DNA from: Bacteroidales bacterium UBA4893
Lineage (GTDB): Bacteria; Bacteroidota; Bacteroidia; Bacteroidales; P3
Direction of reading: 5' to 3'
DNA: 30,975 nucleotides
NCBI GenBank assembly: GCA_002399025.1
Contig: DHCV01000018.1
Span: forward strand, 1 to 30,975
Made by a program: the position numbers and the translations under genes. The notes below the pieces were generated by a model that saw only the letters and a list, made by a program, of their open reading frames with translations, was not told the DNA's origin and made no database searches. Positions 14,443 through 21,756 of the stretch are shown here, piece by piece (positions within the stretch are counted from its first letter, which is position 1; the number at the start of each line of letters is the position of its first letter).

Positions 14443-16595
14443 TATTTAGTTTTAAAGTCAAGTTGAATAATCTTATATATAAATTTCCTTATCCAAGAAT
14501 ATGGAGGTAATAGTCCAGTAAAGACCTCTGTTGCATCAATACTTGTTTTGTTTAAATAAATATAAAGGTTTTCTTTACCGCATTCTTTTTCTAATCTATC
14601 ATAAAGTAATTGATCATTATCTTTCCAAGCCTTAGACGCTAAGCTAATAAATAGATTAATCTTAGAAGCTTTAATTATATTTACAGGTATATTAGAGTCT
14701 ATTAATGCTGGGTGTTCAATAATAATAAATTTTTCATCACCAATTTCGCAAAAATCACCAATTGAATTAGCTAATAAATAGTTTTTGTCTTCATGATTAA
14801 AATCTTTATGATAGGTAATCAATTTAGCATTTATGTTCTTTTCATTTAATATCTTTAGTAGATTCTCGGCAATAAAACTCTTCCCTTCCCCTTTTTCGTT
14901 ACTAATAATGTTTATAATATTTAGACTATCATTCGAAGAAGTTAGATTATTTATAATTGAATTAAATAAGAAATGCCTCGATTTGTCTAATATATCATTA
15001 TAATGTCTCCTATATTTACCTTTAGGTGAATCAGGGAAAGCCCCAGTAATTTCGTTTCCAATTAAAAATTCAGCCTTGATTTTATTCTTAAGAGTCCTAT
15101 CTAAAAGCTCAAGGATAATAAAATATGAGAGGATAAATATTAAAGTACCTATTGTAATTCCTAAAACAATCATTTTCCTTTTTGAAGGATTTGAATTAAG
15201 CGGATACATAGGGGGATTTATTACCTTAATTGAGGACGAGGTCATTTGTAAATTTTTTCTCCTTAATAAAGCAGAATTCAAATTATGCAATATATTTAAA
15301 TATGTGTTTTCTAAAAAACTAATTTCTCTTTCCTTTCTTTTTAGTGTTGAACCAACAGGGGCATAAAAAGTATATTCCTTGTCTATCTCAGCTCTTCTCT
15401 TTTCTAATACCTTAATTTCAGCATTTGCCTTAGTGTTTTTCATGAGTTCAGAAAACCACTCGTTAATTATATTTTGAGATGAAATCCCTTCTTTAGTATA
15501 TCTATCACTAACGTATGAATTCAGAAATTGACTAATTTCTTTTTCTTTATTAGAAATTTCCTTTTTGCGTTTTTCTAATTTGTTTTTTGTCTGAGCTAAT
15601 GTGTCTTGCTGATTAATTTCAATAAAAGCAATTTCATTTCTCAAATTAGAAATTTCATTTAAGTGTTGAACGAATTTTGAATTATTCTTTATGGATTTTA
15701 GATTAATATCCATCCTTTTCTCTATTTCATCTAAAGCAGCTAATGAACTATTATAGTCCATTTTCAATCTAAGATATTCTAAATTATATTCTCTATCCTG
15801 AAAAGCAATTTGATTGGTTTGTTCAAAATAGTTAATTATTTTTTTATCGATATAATAATTTGTAAGAGAATCTTCAGTATCCTTTAACATACTTCCGACC
15901 CTGACTAATTCGGATTGGAAATATTGGATAACACTATCGGTTTCGCCAAAACGAAGTAATTGGTATTCATTTTTAAATTCTTCAATTAGAATTTTAATAG
16001 TATTATATGCAATCCCAGGATCATCTTTTTCATAAGTAATCTCAAGCATATCGCTATTCCCTACTCTCTTAACATCAATTTGGTTTAATGCATCAAAACA
16101 ATAATGTTGGTGGTTCCAATTAAAAAGTCCATAAACGAAGTTTTTAGGGCTTGCCTCGCTGTAAATCCTCAGGTTTTTAACTGTGTTTTCAATTGATTTT
16201 TTTTCAATTAATTTTCTTACATCAATGGGAGTGCGATTAAAAATTTCAATATAATTATCTTTGTATATAGTAGAGTTATCTTTAGTAGAATCCCCATAAA
16301 TCATATTTTCGGCATATAATTTATAAGAAACTCTTTCTAATGTGGATTTAGATTTTATTATATTTATAAGATTATCCATTGCTGTATTAACAGTTTCTCT
16401 ATTAATGCTTATATTTGCATCAGATTCTATTGAATAACCCGAAGCAAATCCAGTAAATATAGTTGTTGATACTTTAAAAGTTTTAGTTAGATTATTTGTT
16501 AGAATAATAGTAATTATGGATGCAAGAAGAGGAAATAATACTAAATACCATTTCCTTTTAAAGATTACTCTTAATATATATTTAAAGATTTTCAT
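14442..16595 (-). CDS. Wzz-type polysaccharide co-polymerase with degenerate tyrosine-kinase-like domain
   Basis: The 717-residue protein has an N-terminal membrane helix (about 15-35), a long periplasmic region with heavy coiled-coil content (about 220-480), a proline-containing segment (INPPMYPLNSNPSKRK) leading into a second helix (about 500-520), and a cytosolic P-loop domain. This is the layout of bacterial BY-kinase/Wzc-type proteins that set chain length and couple synthesis to export. The Walker A is present (SNEKGEGKS, K572). The usual Walker A' aspartates are replaced (LITYHKD, 592-598), Walker B has Glu in place of Asp (FIIIEHP), and there is no C-terminal tyrosine cluster. The domain may bind nucleotide but probably lacks normal autokinase activity. 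The gene lies 3 bp after the TolC-like gene. Confidence 0.88.
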   Translation of the reverse strand: MKIFKYILRVIFKRKWYLVLFPLLASIITIILTNNLTKTFKVSTTIFTGFASGYSIESDANISINRETVNTAMDNLINIIKSKSTLERVSYKLYAENMIYGDSTKDNSTIYKDNYIEIFNRTPIDVRKLIEKKSIENTVKNLRIYSEASPKNFVYGLFNWNHQHYCFDALNQIDVKRVGNSDMLEITYEKDDPGIAYNTIKILIEEFKNEYQLLRFGETDSVIQYFQSELVRVGSMLKDTEDSLTNYYIDKKIINYFEQTNQIAFQDREYNLEYLRLKMDYNSSLAALDEIEKRMDINLKSIKNNSKFVQHLNEISNLRNEIAFIEINQQDTLAQTKNKLEKRKKEISNKEKEISQFLNSYVSDRYTKEGISSQNIINEWFSELMKNTKANAEIKVLEKRRAEIDKEYTFYAPVGSTLKRKEREISFLENTYLNILHNLNSALLRRKNLQMTSSSIKVINPPMYPLNSNPSKRKMIVLGITIGTLIFILSYFIILELLDRTLKNKIKAEFLIGNEITGAFPDSPKGKYRRHYNDILDKSRHFLFNSIINNLTSSNDSLNIINIISNEKGEGKSFIAENLLKILNEKNINAKLITYHKDFNHEDKNYLLANSIGDFCEIGDEKFIIIEHPALIDSNIPVNIIKASKINLFISLASKAWKDNDQLLYDRLEKECGKENLYIYLNKTSIDATEVFTGLLPPYSWIRKFIYKIIQLDFKTK

Positions 16596-16598
16596 TAT

Positions 16599-17357
16599 CT
16601 ATAATTGTTTAATAATATGAAATTTATAATTGCAAATAATCTCTAATTTCATTAATGCAGTCATTAGTTCGGATTTTGATTTTTGGAAATCAGAAATAGC
16701 AACAGATTCGGAATGTTTTGCGACAGTCAATTCATCTATATTAATAATCCCATTAATAAAATCCTCTTGACTTATTCTTGCCTTTAATTCAGCATAGTTC
16801 TTAGATTCAGCTTTGATTTTATAGGCTGTTAATTGTTCGTTTGCTTTGTTATAAAATTCAATAATTATAAATTTCTGTTCATTGAGACTAATTTCTTTTT
16901 CTGCTTTTATTTGATTTAATCTGTGTTTCTCTTTTTTTATTTTATTTCCATTATCTATAAAATCTCCAAAAGGTATTGAAAGAGATACTCCTATATGATA
17001 AAGGTTTTGTGCGTTTTGAGCTGTTTGGTAATATGCAGGTATTAAATATCCTTGTACTAAGGATTCTGCTCCTTGGTATCCATATTGGTATGAGGACGAG
17101 AAACGAAGATAATTAATCCATTCTCTTTTTTGAGATTTTATAACGGACTCTTGTTCTAATATTCTATAATCTTGAGCTTTAATATTAGGATTGCTTTCTA
17201 AGGATAAGAATAGGCTATCAATTGGAGGTAGAATTAGACTTGAGAAATCCTTTAATACAATTTGATTTTCTATAGAATCTTGTGAAAAAGATATTTTACT
17301 ACTTGTAAATCCTATTGCAAGTAAAATAAATACAATTAAAATTTTATTTTTCTTCAT
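16599..17357 (-). CDS. TolC-family (OEP) protein, single-repeat, half length
   Basis: The 252-residue protein has a signal peptide (about 1-25, ending ISFSQ) followed by one OEP repeat: a helix beginning NPNIKAQDYRILEQESVIKSQKREW, a strand region (LRFSSSYQYGYQG ... LYHIGVSLSIPFGDFIDNGNKI), then long helices ending ISQEDFINGIINIDELTVAKHSES. Ordinary TolC-type exporters have two such repeats in about 400-450 residues. The next gene starts 3 bp after the stop and the frame is clean, so this is not a visible truncation. Its place in the operon suggests an outer-membrane or periplasmic export role, perhaps replacing a Wza-type channel. That role is inferred. Confidence 0.75.
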   Translation of the reverse strand: MKKNKILIVFILLAIGFTSSKISFSQDSIENQIVLKDFSSLILPPIDSLFLSLESNPNIKAQDYRILEQESVIKSQKREWINYLRFSSSYQYGYQGAESLVQGYLIPAYYQTAQNAQNLYHIGVSLSIPFGDFIDNGNKIKKEKHRLNQIKAEKEISLNEQKFIIIEFYNKANEQLTAYKIKAESKNYAELKARISQEDFINGIINIDELTVAKHSESVAISDFQKSKSELMTALMKLEIICNYKFHIIKQL

Positions 17358-17373
17358 TTCATCCTTATTTTAT

Positions 17374-18207
17374 TTATACGTCTCCCTTTTGAATAAAGGC
17401 AGTAAAGGTTTTAAAAATAATTTTTATATCCATCCAAAAATTAAATTCTCTTGCATATTTTACATCAAGTTGTTTCCTTTCTTCTGCTGATAATTTCCCT
17501 GCATCTCCTCTTTTTTCTACCTGCCATAGTCCAGTAAGCCCTGCAGGAGCGAGAAAGCGTTCAATATAATCGTCATTTGTTAATAGCTCCGCTTCGTAAA
17601 GAGGGAGAGGACGATTCCCTACCACCGACATATCTCCTTTAAGTATATTAATTAATTGGGGCAACTCGTCTATGCTAAATTTTCTAATAAACCTCCCAAC
17701 CTTAGTAACTCTTGGATCTCCGTCAAGCTTTTTAAAACTGTTTCTCTTTATGCTATTTTGAAATATAGCAAAGTCGTTAGCTACAACTGTGAAATCATCT
17801 CCAAAAAGAAGGTTGTCATCATTTGAAATTGAATTATCCCCAATAAGAATATCATCATTGATAATTATTCCATCATCAGAGACTTTTATATTATGAAATT
17901 CAATTTCTTTTTCTTCTTCATTTTCAATTTCGTATTGGTTTAATTTTCCATACTCTTTTAGTCTTTTGTCTGCATCCATATACATTGAACGAAACTTAAT
18001 AAAGTTAAAGACTTTAAAATTGCTCCCTGCTCTTTTCTGACAATAACAAACCTTGCCTCTGTCTTCTACCCAAATGGCAATTGATACAATAATAAAGACA
18101 GGGCTTAGGACGATAATTGCAAAGATAGAAAAGAAAATATCAAACACTCTTTTCCATAATGGGAGCTTGAATAATTCTAAATTATTATTTTTCTTAGAAT
18201 TGGTCAT
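17374..18207 (-). CDS. Initiating sugar-phosphate transferase (polyprenyl-P glycosyl-1-phosphate transferase)
   Basis: This 277-residue membrane enzyme transfers a sugar-1-phosphate from a UDP-sugar to undecaprenyl phosphate, the first step of repeat-unit assembly. Visible are the N-terminal KRVFDIFFSIFAIIVLSPVFI helix (about 19-45), KFRSMYMDAD (71-80), DPRVTKVGRFIRKFSIDELPQL (164-185) with the catalytic D-E pair, GDMSVVGNRPLPLYE (191-205), and PAGLTGLWQVEKRG (221-234). It is the short, single-domain form without the large N-terminal membrane module of WcaJ/WbaP. Residues about 84-162 form a longer, Asp/Asn/Glu-rich insert than usual between two conserved motifs. Its start overlaps the response-regulator stop by 4 bp. 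Confidence 0.93.
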   Translation of the reverse strand: MTNSKKNNNLELFKLPLWKRVFDIFFSIFAIIVLSPVFIIVSIAIWVEDRGKVCYCQKRAGSNFKVFNFIKFRSMYMDADKRLKEYGKLNQYEIENEEEKEIEFHNIKVSDDGIIINDDILIGDNSISNDDNLLFGDDFTVVANDFAIFQNSIKRNSFKKLDGDPRVTKVGRFIRKFSIDELPQLINILKGDMSVVGNRPLPLYEAELLTNDDYIERFLAPAGLTGLWQVEKRGDAGKLSAEERKQLDVKYAREFNFWMDIKIIFKTFTAFIQKGDV

Positions 18208-18563
18208 AATAGTTTTTTTACTCTAAGATTTAGTTCTATTGGATTAAAGGGCTTAACAATATAATCATCTGCACCCATTTCTAATAGTCGGATTTTTTCA
18301 GTAGTACTATCATTACTCGAAAGTATTATTACTTTAATACTCTTATATTCATCCATCCTTTTTATATATTTCAGAAATTCTTCTCCACTCATTACAGGCA
18401 TTTTCAAATCCGTAATTATTAAATCTGGAGTATTCCCATTATTCATCCAATCAATACCCTTTTCAGGATTATCGAACCATGCAATTTCATTGTCCTTACT
18501 AAGATACATAGAGAGAATCTTTGCAATAGCTTCCTTGTCGTCGAGTATTAATATCTTTTTCAT
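18204..18563 (-). CDS. Single-domain response regulator (CheY-like)
   Basis: The 119-residue protein is a receiver domain only. It has the acidic pair in ILDDKEA (D7, D8), the phosphoacceptor in LIITDLKMPVMSG (about D52), the Ser/Thr site in VIILSSND and the lysine in DDYIVKPFNP. With no DNA-binding or enzymatic output domain, it must act by protein contact or in a phosphorelay. It is the first gene of the polysaccharide operon and overlaps the sugar transferase by ATGA, which makes co-translation likely. Partner kinases could be those at 8453-9592 or 21797-23320; the sequence does not decide. Confidence 0.92.
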   Translation of the reverse strand: MKKILILDDKEAIAKILSMYLSKDNEIAWFDNPEKGIDWMNNGNTPDLIITDLKMPVMSGEEFLKYIKRMDEYKSIKVIILSSNDSTTEKIRLLEMGADDYIVKPFNPIELNLRVKKLL

Positions 18564-18609
18564 AGTTTATTAGTTATTGTCCGTTAAGATGAATTGTAAA
18601 TTCGTCAAG

Positions 18610-18617
18610 CAAAAATA
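18610..18617 (-). promoter_or_regulatory. -7 promoter element of the minus-strand polysaccharide operon
   Basis: TATTTTTG on the minus strand fits TAnnTTTG and lies about 46 bp before the response-regulator ATG. There is no clear -33 box. It would drive the transcript from 18563 to at least 9734. Confidence 0.5.
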
Positions 18618-18716
18618 CTAAAAATAAAAATATAAGATTAGATATCGTATTAATTATTTATATTTCTGGGAGCTAATTTAGTAAAACTTAGATGTATTTT
18701 ATTTGTAATTAAAATA

Positions 18717-18753
18717 AAAAAGTGCAATCTATATTATTTTAGTTGCACTTTTT
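18717..18753 (-). terminator. Terminator of the LruC lipoprotein gene (possibly bidirectional)
   Basis: AAAAAGTGCAA (18717-18727) pairs perfectly with TTGCACTTTTT (18743-18753), an 11-bp stem with a 15-nt loop and T runs on both strands. It lies 27 bp after the stop at 18781 and insulates the polysaccharide operon promoter. Confidence 0.88.
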
Positions 18754-18780
18754 TACTTCTTTAAAAATTGAATTCAATAA

Positions 18781-19737
18781 TTAATCAGGCCATAGAGATT
18801 GAGGATTAAATTTAATAATTCCTGAAGGGAGTCCCCAATTAACCCTGTTAAATACGCTATCTGCTTTGTTATTTGAATAGCTTCCTAATTCACTACTATT
18901 GCCAGTTACCCAATTATTAAAACCAGGATAGCAAGTTGCAATATTTACCTTTTCTAAAGGATAGAAGAAAGCTCCATAAGTAGCAATCCCAAGTGGATAA
19001 CCCGTAACACTCGCAATACTTAAATAATTTTTCACTGCATTTTTTTGACCATTTAAAGCAACGTATAATTTCTCACCACTTTGATTTATTATAAATGGGT
19101 GGAAAGGATAGCTTGCAGCAGCTCTTCCTGGTTGAATGTAGGTAAATTTTATTATGTGATTTGTGTCTGCGGTAAAGTAAACGTCTGTAACATCAGTTGT
19201 GTTAACAAATCCAGTTGTTCCTGGAAATAAATCTCGCTGAATATTATTAGTAAAAATAGTATCTCTACCATCAGGTAATGTCATTCCAAATTGTAGCACA
19301 GTCCCCGCACCAAAAGCAATAGGCTGGATATACATTGTTATTTTAACTGACCAATCTGGGTATGAACCAATTTCTACCTTGTCTCTTGTTATAAAACAAA
19401 CGAAATCGTTATAATCATTATCTCCATTTCTTGTGTCCTCAAATGCAGCAGTGAAATGGAATTCATCCCATCCACTAAAAGTTACATCTTTTTTATTAGG
19501 GACATAATCAATTGTTCTTATTGCACCTTTTGGCATATAATAACTAGTTGGAACTTGTGTTTCGCAAATAAGCTTATCATCGGCGAAAATTTGTGTTGTT
19601 TTACCCTCTTGAATTGGAGCTAATTCTTCGGTAAATGGGCTTAGGTTATCTAAATCTAATTTCATACTTTCGAAGTCCTCGTTAATACAAGAAACTCCAA
19701 AAATGGCTACTGCGATTAAAAGAAATATCTTCTTCAT
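18781..19737 (-). CDS. LruC-domain (DUF4842-type) lipoprotein
   Basis: The 318-residue protein has a lipoprotein signal with Cys17 in AIFGVSC. The conserved LruC/DUF4842 signature FEDTRNGDNDYNDFV is at residues 99-113, and later parts (YPFHPFIINQSGEKLYVALNG) fit the C-terminal part of the same domain. The Asp/Asn-rich loop resembles a calcium-binding loop. Proteins of this kind are outer-membrane lipoproteins of Bacteroidota with poorly known roles, some linked to cell-surface display. It is monocistronic, with a good promoter and a strong terminator. It lies between the two polysaccharide operons, but a functional link is not shown. Confidence 0.85.
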   Translation of the reverse strand: MKKIFLLIAVAIFGVSCINEDFESMKLDLDNLSPFTEELAPIQEGKTTQIFADDKLICETQVPTSYYMPKGAIRTIDYVPNKKDVTFSGWDEFHFTAAFEDTRNGDNDYNDFVCFITRDKVEIGSYPDWSVKITMYIQPIAFGAGTVLQFGMTLPDGRDTIFTNNIQRDLFPGTTGFVNTTDVTDVYFTADTNHIIKFTYIQPGRAAASYPFHPFIINQSGEKLYVALNGQKNAVKNYLSIASVTGYPLGIATYGAFFYPLEKVNIATCYPGFNNWVTGNSSELGSYSNNKADSVFNRVNWGLPSGIIKFNPQSLWPD

Positions 19738-19775
19738 GGTTTTATTTTTTATATTTATATTCCTATTTTAATTTG

Positions 19776-19805
19776 CAAATATACAACGGAATTAGCTTAA
19801 AACAA
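19776..19805 (-). promoter_or_regulatory. Promoter of the LruC lipoprotein gene (-7 and -33)
   Basis: On the minus strand a TTG -33 box (19803-19805) is separated by exactly 19 bp from TATATTTG (19776-19783). Together with the thrS promoter it is the best match to the Bacteroidota promoter consensus in the window. The leader is about 35 nt. Confidence 0.75.
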
Positions 19806-19888
19806 GTGTTTTTAGTGATTATTATTATGAAATTGGTTTTTAATATGGTTTTTGTGCTTTTAAATAGATGAAAGCCAGGGTGTAAACT

Positions 19889-19933
19889 GGTTGATAGAAT
19901 TTATCTATTATTGTATAAATTCTATCTATAACC
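19889..19933. repeat. Perfect 12-bp inverted repeat with extended arms
   Basis: GATAGAATTTAT (19893-19904) is complementary to ATAAATTCTATC (19915-19926) across 10 nt. GGTT (19889-19892) and AACC (19930-19933) extend the stem past a 3-nt bulge. No T tract follows, so it is not a typical terminator. It lies about 155 bp upstream of the LruC gene. Confidence 0.7.
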
Positions 19934-20091
19934 ATGTATATACTAAGGTATTTATGCTTGTAAATCTAATAAAAAATGACAAAAGTGTGAGAGATTACCA
20001 ATTTAGCTTGCTAAAGTAGATTTTGGCAGTTGAGCGAGCAAAAAAAAGAGTAAATTTCATCCATAATTCAGATATTTTACTTATCTTTGCA

Positions 20092-20099
20092 TCTGCAAG
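20092..20099 (+). promoter_or_regulatory. Plus-strand -7 promoter-like core facing palindrome array 2
   Basis: TATCTTTG matches TAnnTTTG and is followed about 50 bp downstream by the palindrome array. There is no clear -33 box and no real gene on this strand. A transcript from here would be a short RNA containing the array, or antisense to the end of the EEP gene. Confidence 0.3.
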
Positions 20100-20151
20100 G
20101 GAATGAATTTGTTATTTCCAAATAAAATCACCAAAAGTTTCAAAACTACAT

Positions 20152-20236
20152 TATGGTAGCTACCATAACGCTCGTGTGGTAGGTACCATAACAGGCGTGT
20201 GGTAGGTACCATAATGGTCTTCTCATAGCTACCATA
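20152..20236. repeat. Palindrome array 2: four units at exact 23-bp period
   Basis: Sixteen-bp units start at 20152, 20175, 20198 and 20221, exactly 23 bp apart with 7-bp spacers. Unit 1 is the perfect palindrome TATGGTAGCTACCATA. Units 2 and 3 are TGTGGTAGGTACCATA, with 7-bp arms around GG and one G-U pair in the + strand RNA. Unit 4 is degraded on its left arm. Because 23 is not a multiple of three, the reading frame shifts with each unit, which argues against a coding repeat. Confidence 0.88.
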
Positions 20237-20405
20237 CTGACATTGAAACGCAGAAAGAATACTTTGTTTCGCAATAAGAATACTTTTAAATGGCGTTTCG
20301 TTAGATTCTTTCTTGATATAATTTGGATTAAACCAAAGATGTTTACCTGATACAATAGAAATGTATTTATTGAAATAAATAAGATTGTCAATTTGTGAGG
20401 ATAAA

Positions 20406-21482
20406 TTATTTATAGCGATAGAATCCGAAGACTGGTTTGTGGTCGGAGTATTCAAGGTTTTCGCTAAAATAATTTACACATTGGAAGTCTTTTGAATGGA
20501 AAATATAATCTAATCGGAAAATTCCAAAGATTTTTTTATAAGTTGAGCCAAATCCTCTTCCTCCTTGGCGAAATCCATCTAATAGCTCCCCTTTAACCTT
20601 ATCATAAACAAAAGAAGAAGGAGTTTCGTTTATATCTCCTGCAACAAATATTGGATAAGGACTATTATTAATGATTTTATTTACTTCCAATGCTTGCTCG
20701 GATCTTTTTATTGAATTATCGTTTATGGTTTTCGAAATATTTTGAATGGCTTGAGCAAATATTCTTGGCTTAAATACTTGTTTCAATTGTCTGACTTCGT
20801 GTTGTTTTTGACTGAAATTAGAGGTTTGAAGGTGAAGGTTCATAACTCTTATAACCTTATCGTTTACTTGTATATCGCAATACATTGAACCATTATGTGT
20901 GTTAGGATAAACCTGACTTTTAGTCTCAATTATTGGATGTTTGCTGAATAGGGCTAAATCTTTTACTCCTAATCCGTTTTCTCCAATAGCATAATAAGGC
21001 ATCTCAAGAAAATTAGCTATACTGTCGATAGGGAGATGCTTATCGAACCATATCTCCTGGAAACAGATAATATCAGGGTCTTTTTCTCCAAGAGCAAAAG
21101 CTATATTTTTGAAGTTATTAGTATAATGACCATAATATCCAAAGCTCTTAACGTTGTAAGTAGCAATACAAATATCTCTTTCGTTATAGGGTGGTCGAGG
21201 TTTAAATGAGATTTGAAACATCGTTAGTGTATAGGGAATAAATAGCAATAATGTAGCTATTGAAACAAAGAACCATGCTCGGAATTTCGAAGCCCAATAG
21301 AAGGAGAGAAAGAGGTTTAGTACAATAAAAAGGATTGCAAAAAGTCCTATCAAAGATGCAAATACATGGGTTTGAGGATTGAAAAACCTTGCTTGTGAGG
21401 CATAAAGACTGATAACTGCCATTACAATTGTTCCAAAAACAAATAAAGTTTCACTTAAAAGTCTAACAGCCTTAAAACCCAT
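20406..21482 (-). CDS. Membrane-anchored endonuclease/exonuclease/phosphatase (EEP) family protein
   Basis: The 358-residue protein has three N-terminal membrane helices (about residues 8-28, 38-62 and 70-92) followed by a complete EEP-fold domain. The metal and catalytic motifs appear in order: ATYNVKSF (Asn), CFQEIW (metal-binding Glu), VMNLHLQ, FVAGDINETPSS (Asp and Asn), LDYIFHS, and SDHKPVFGFY (catalytic His). Such domains cleave phosphodiesters in nucleic acids or lipids or remove phosphates. The membrane anchor suggests a substrate at the envelope, but it is not identified. The gene has its own -7 element and no tight operon partner. Confidence 0.9.
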   Translation of the reverse strand: MGFKAVRLLSETLFVFGTIVMAVISLYASQARFFNPQTHVFASLIGLFAILFIVLNLFLSFYWASKFRAWFFVSIATLLLFIPYTLTMFQISFKPRPPYNERDICIATYNVKSFGYYGHYTNNFKNIAFALGEKDPDIICFQEIWFDKHLPIDSIANFLEMPYYAIGENGLGVKDLALFSKHPIIETKSQVYPNTHNGSMYCDIQVNDKVIRVMNLHLQTSNFSQKQHEVRQLKQVFKPRIFAQAIQNISKTINDNSIKRSEQALEVNKIINNSPYPIFVAGDINETPSSFVYDKVKGELLDGFRQGGRGFGSTYKKIFGIFRLDYIFHSKDFQCVNYFSENLEYSDHKPVFGFYRYK

Positions 21483-21534
21483 ATATAATTTTTGTTTATA
21501 AAATTGCTTTTGCCAAATAGCAAATTCAAGACGG

Positions 21535-21542
21535 CAAAAATA
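21535..21542 (-). promoter_or_regulatory. -7 promoter element of the EEP gene
   Basis: TATTTTTG on the minus strand fits TAnnTTTG and lies 52 bp upstream of the ATG at 21482. No clear -33 box is seen. Confidence 0.45.
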
Positions 21543-21609
21543 CTATTTTTTCTTCTAATTAGGATTTTTCACTACTATTAATCTTAGATTCATTATGAAG
21601 AAACAAGTT

Positions 21610-21672
21610 ATTAGAATCAAATTACAGAAAAATAGAATCAAAATCCATTTTATTAGAATCAAATTATAAAAT
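21610..21672. repeat. Tandem direct repeat, 3 x 21 bp, between divergent promoters
   Basis: The core AWTAGAATCAAA begins at 21610, 21631 and 21652, exactly 21 bp apart (two helical turns). Units 1 and 3 share ATTAGAATCAAATTA. The array lies between the two divergent -7 elements, about 85 bp upstream of the plus-strand one and about 70 bp upstream of the minus-strand one, a place typical for an activator or repressor array. Confidence 0.8.
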
Positions 21673-21756
21673 CATATATTCTAAGAAGTCCATTATGAGT
21701 TTTTACCTTTTTGAAATTTATTATTATCCTAAATAGGATTTATATTGATTTATTAC

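Larger units (their letters stand above)
19738..20405. other. 668-bp gene-free region with inverted repeat and palindrome array
   Basis: No supportable gene is present. The stretch holds the promoter of the LruC gene (19776-19805), an inverted repeat (19889-19933), a + strand TATCTTTG core (20092-20099), and the second 23-bp-period palindrome array (20152-20236). Open frames crossing the array are judged spurious. Confidence 0.7.

Noticed and set aside
16599..17357. The half-size TolC-like gene as a frameshifted or truncated pseudogene
   Set aside because: The frame is clean, the signal peptide and a full repeat are intact, and the next gene starts 3 bp after the stop, so no remnant of a second repeat exists.
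20152..20236. Palindrome array 2 as a small CRISPR array
   Set aside because: Units are 16 bp with 7-bp spacers, far too short for repeats and spacers, and no cas gene is present.
20081..20455. A 124-residue minus-strand open frame, with an overlapping 81-residue frame (20146-20391), across palindrome array 2
   Set aside because: It begins inside the end of the EEP gene, has no family resemblance, and its middle is translated from 23-bp repeats that shift frame each unit. The stretch is better explained as non-coding.
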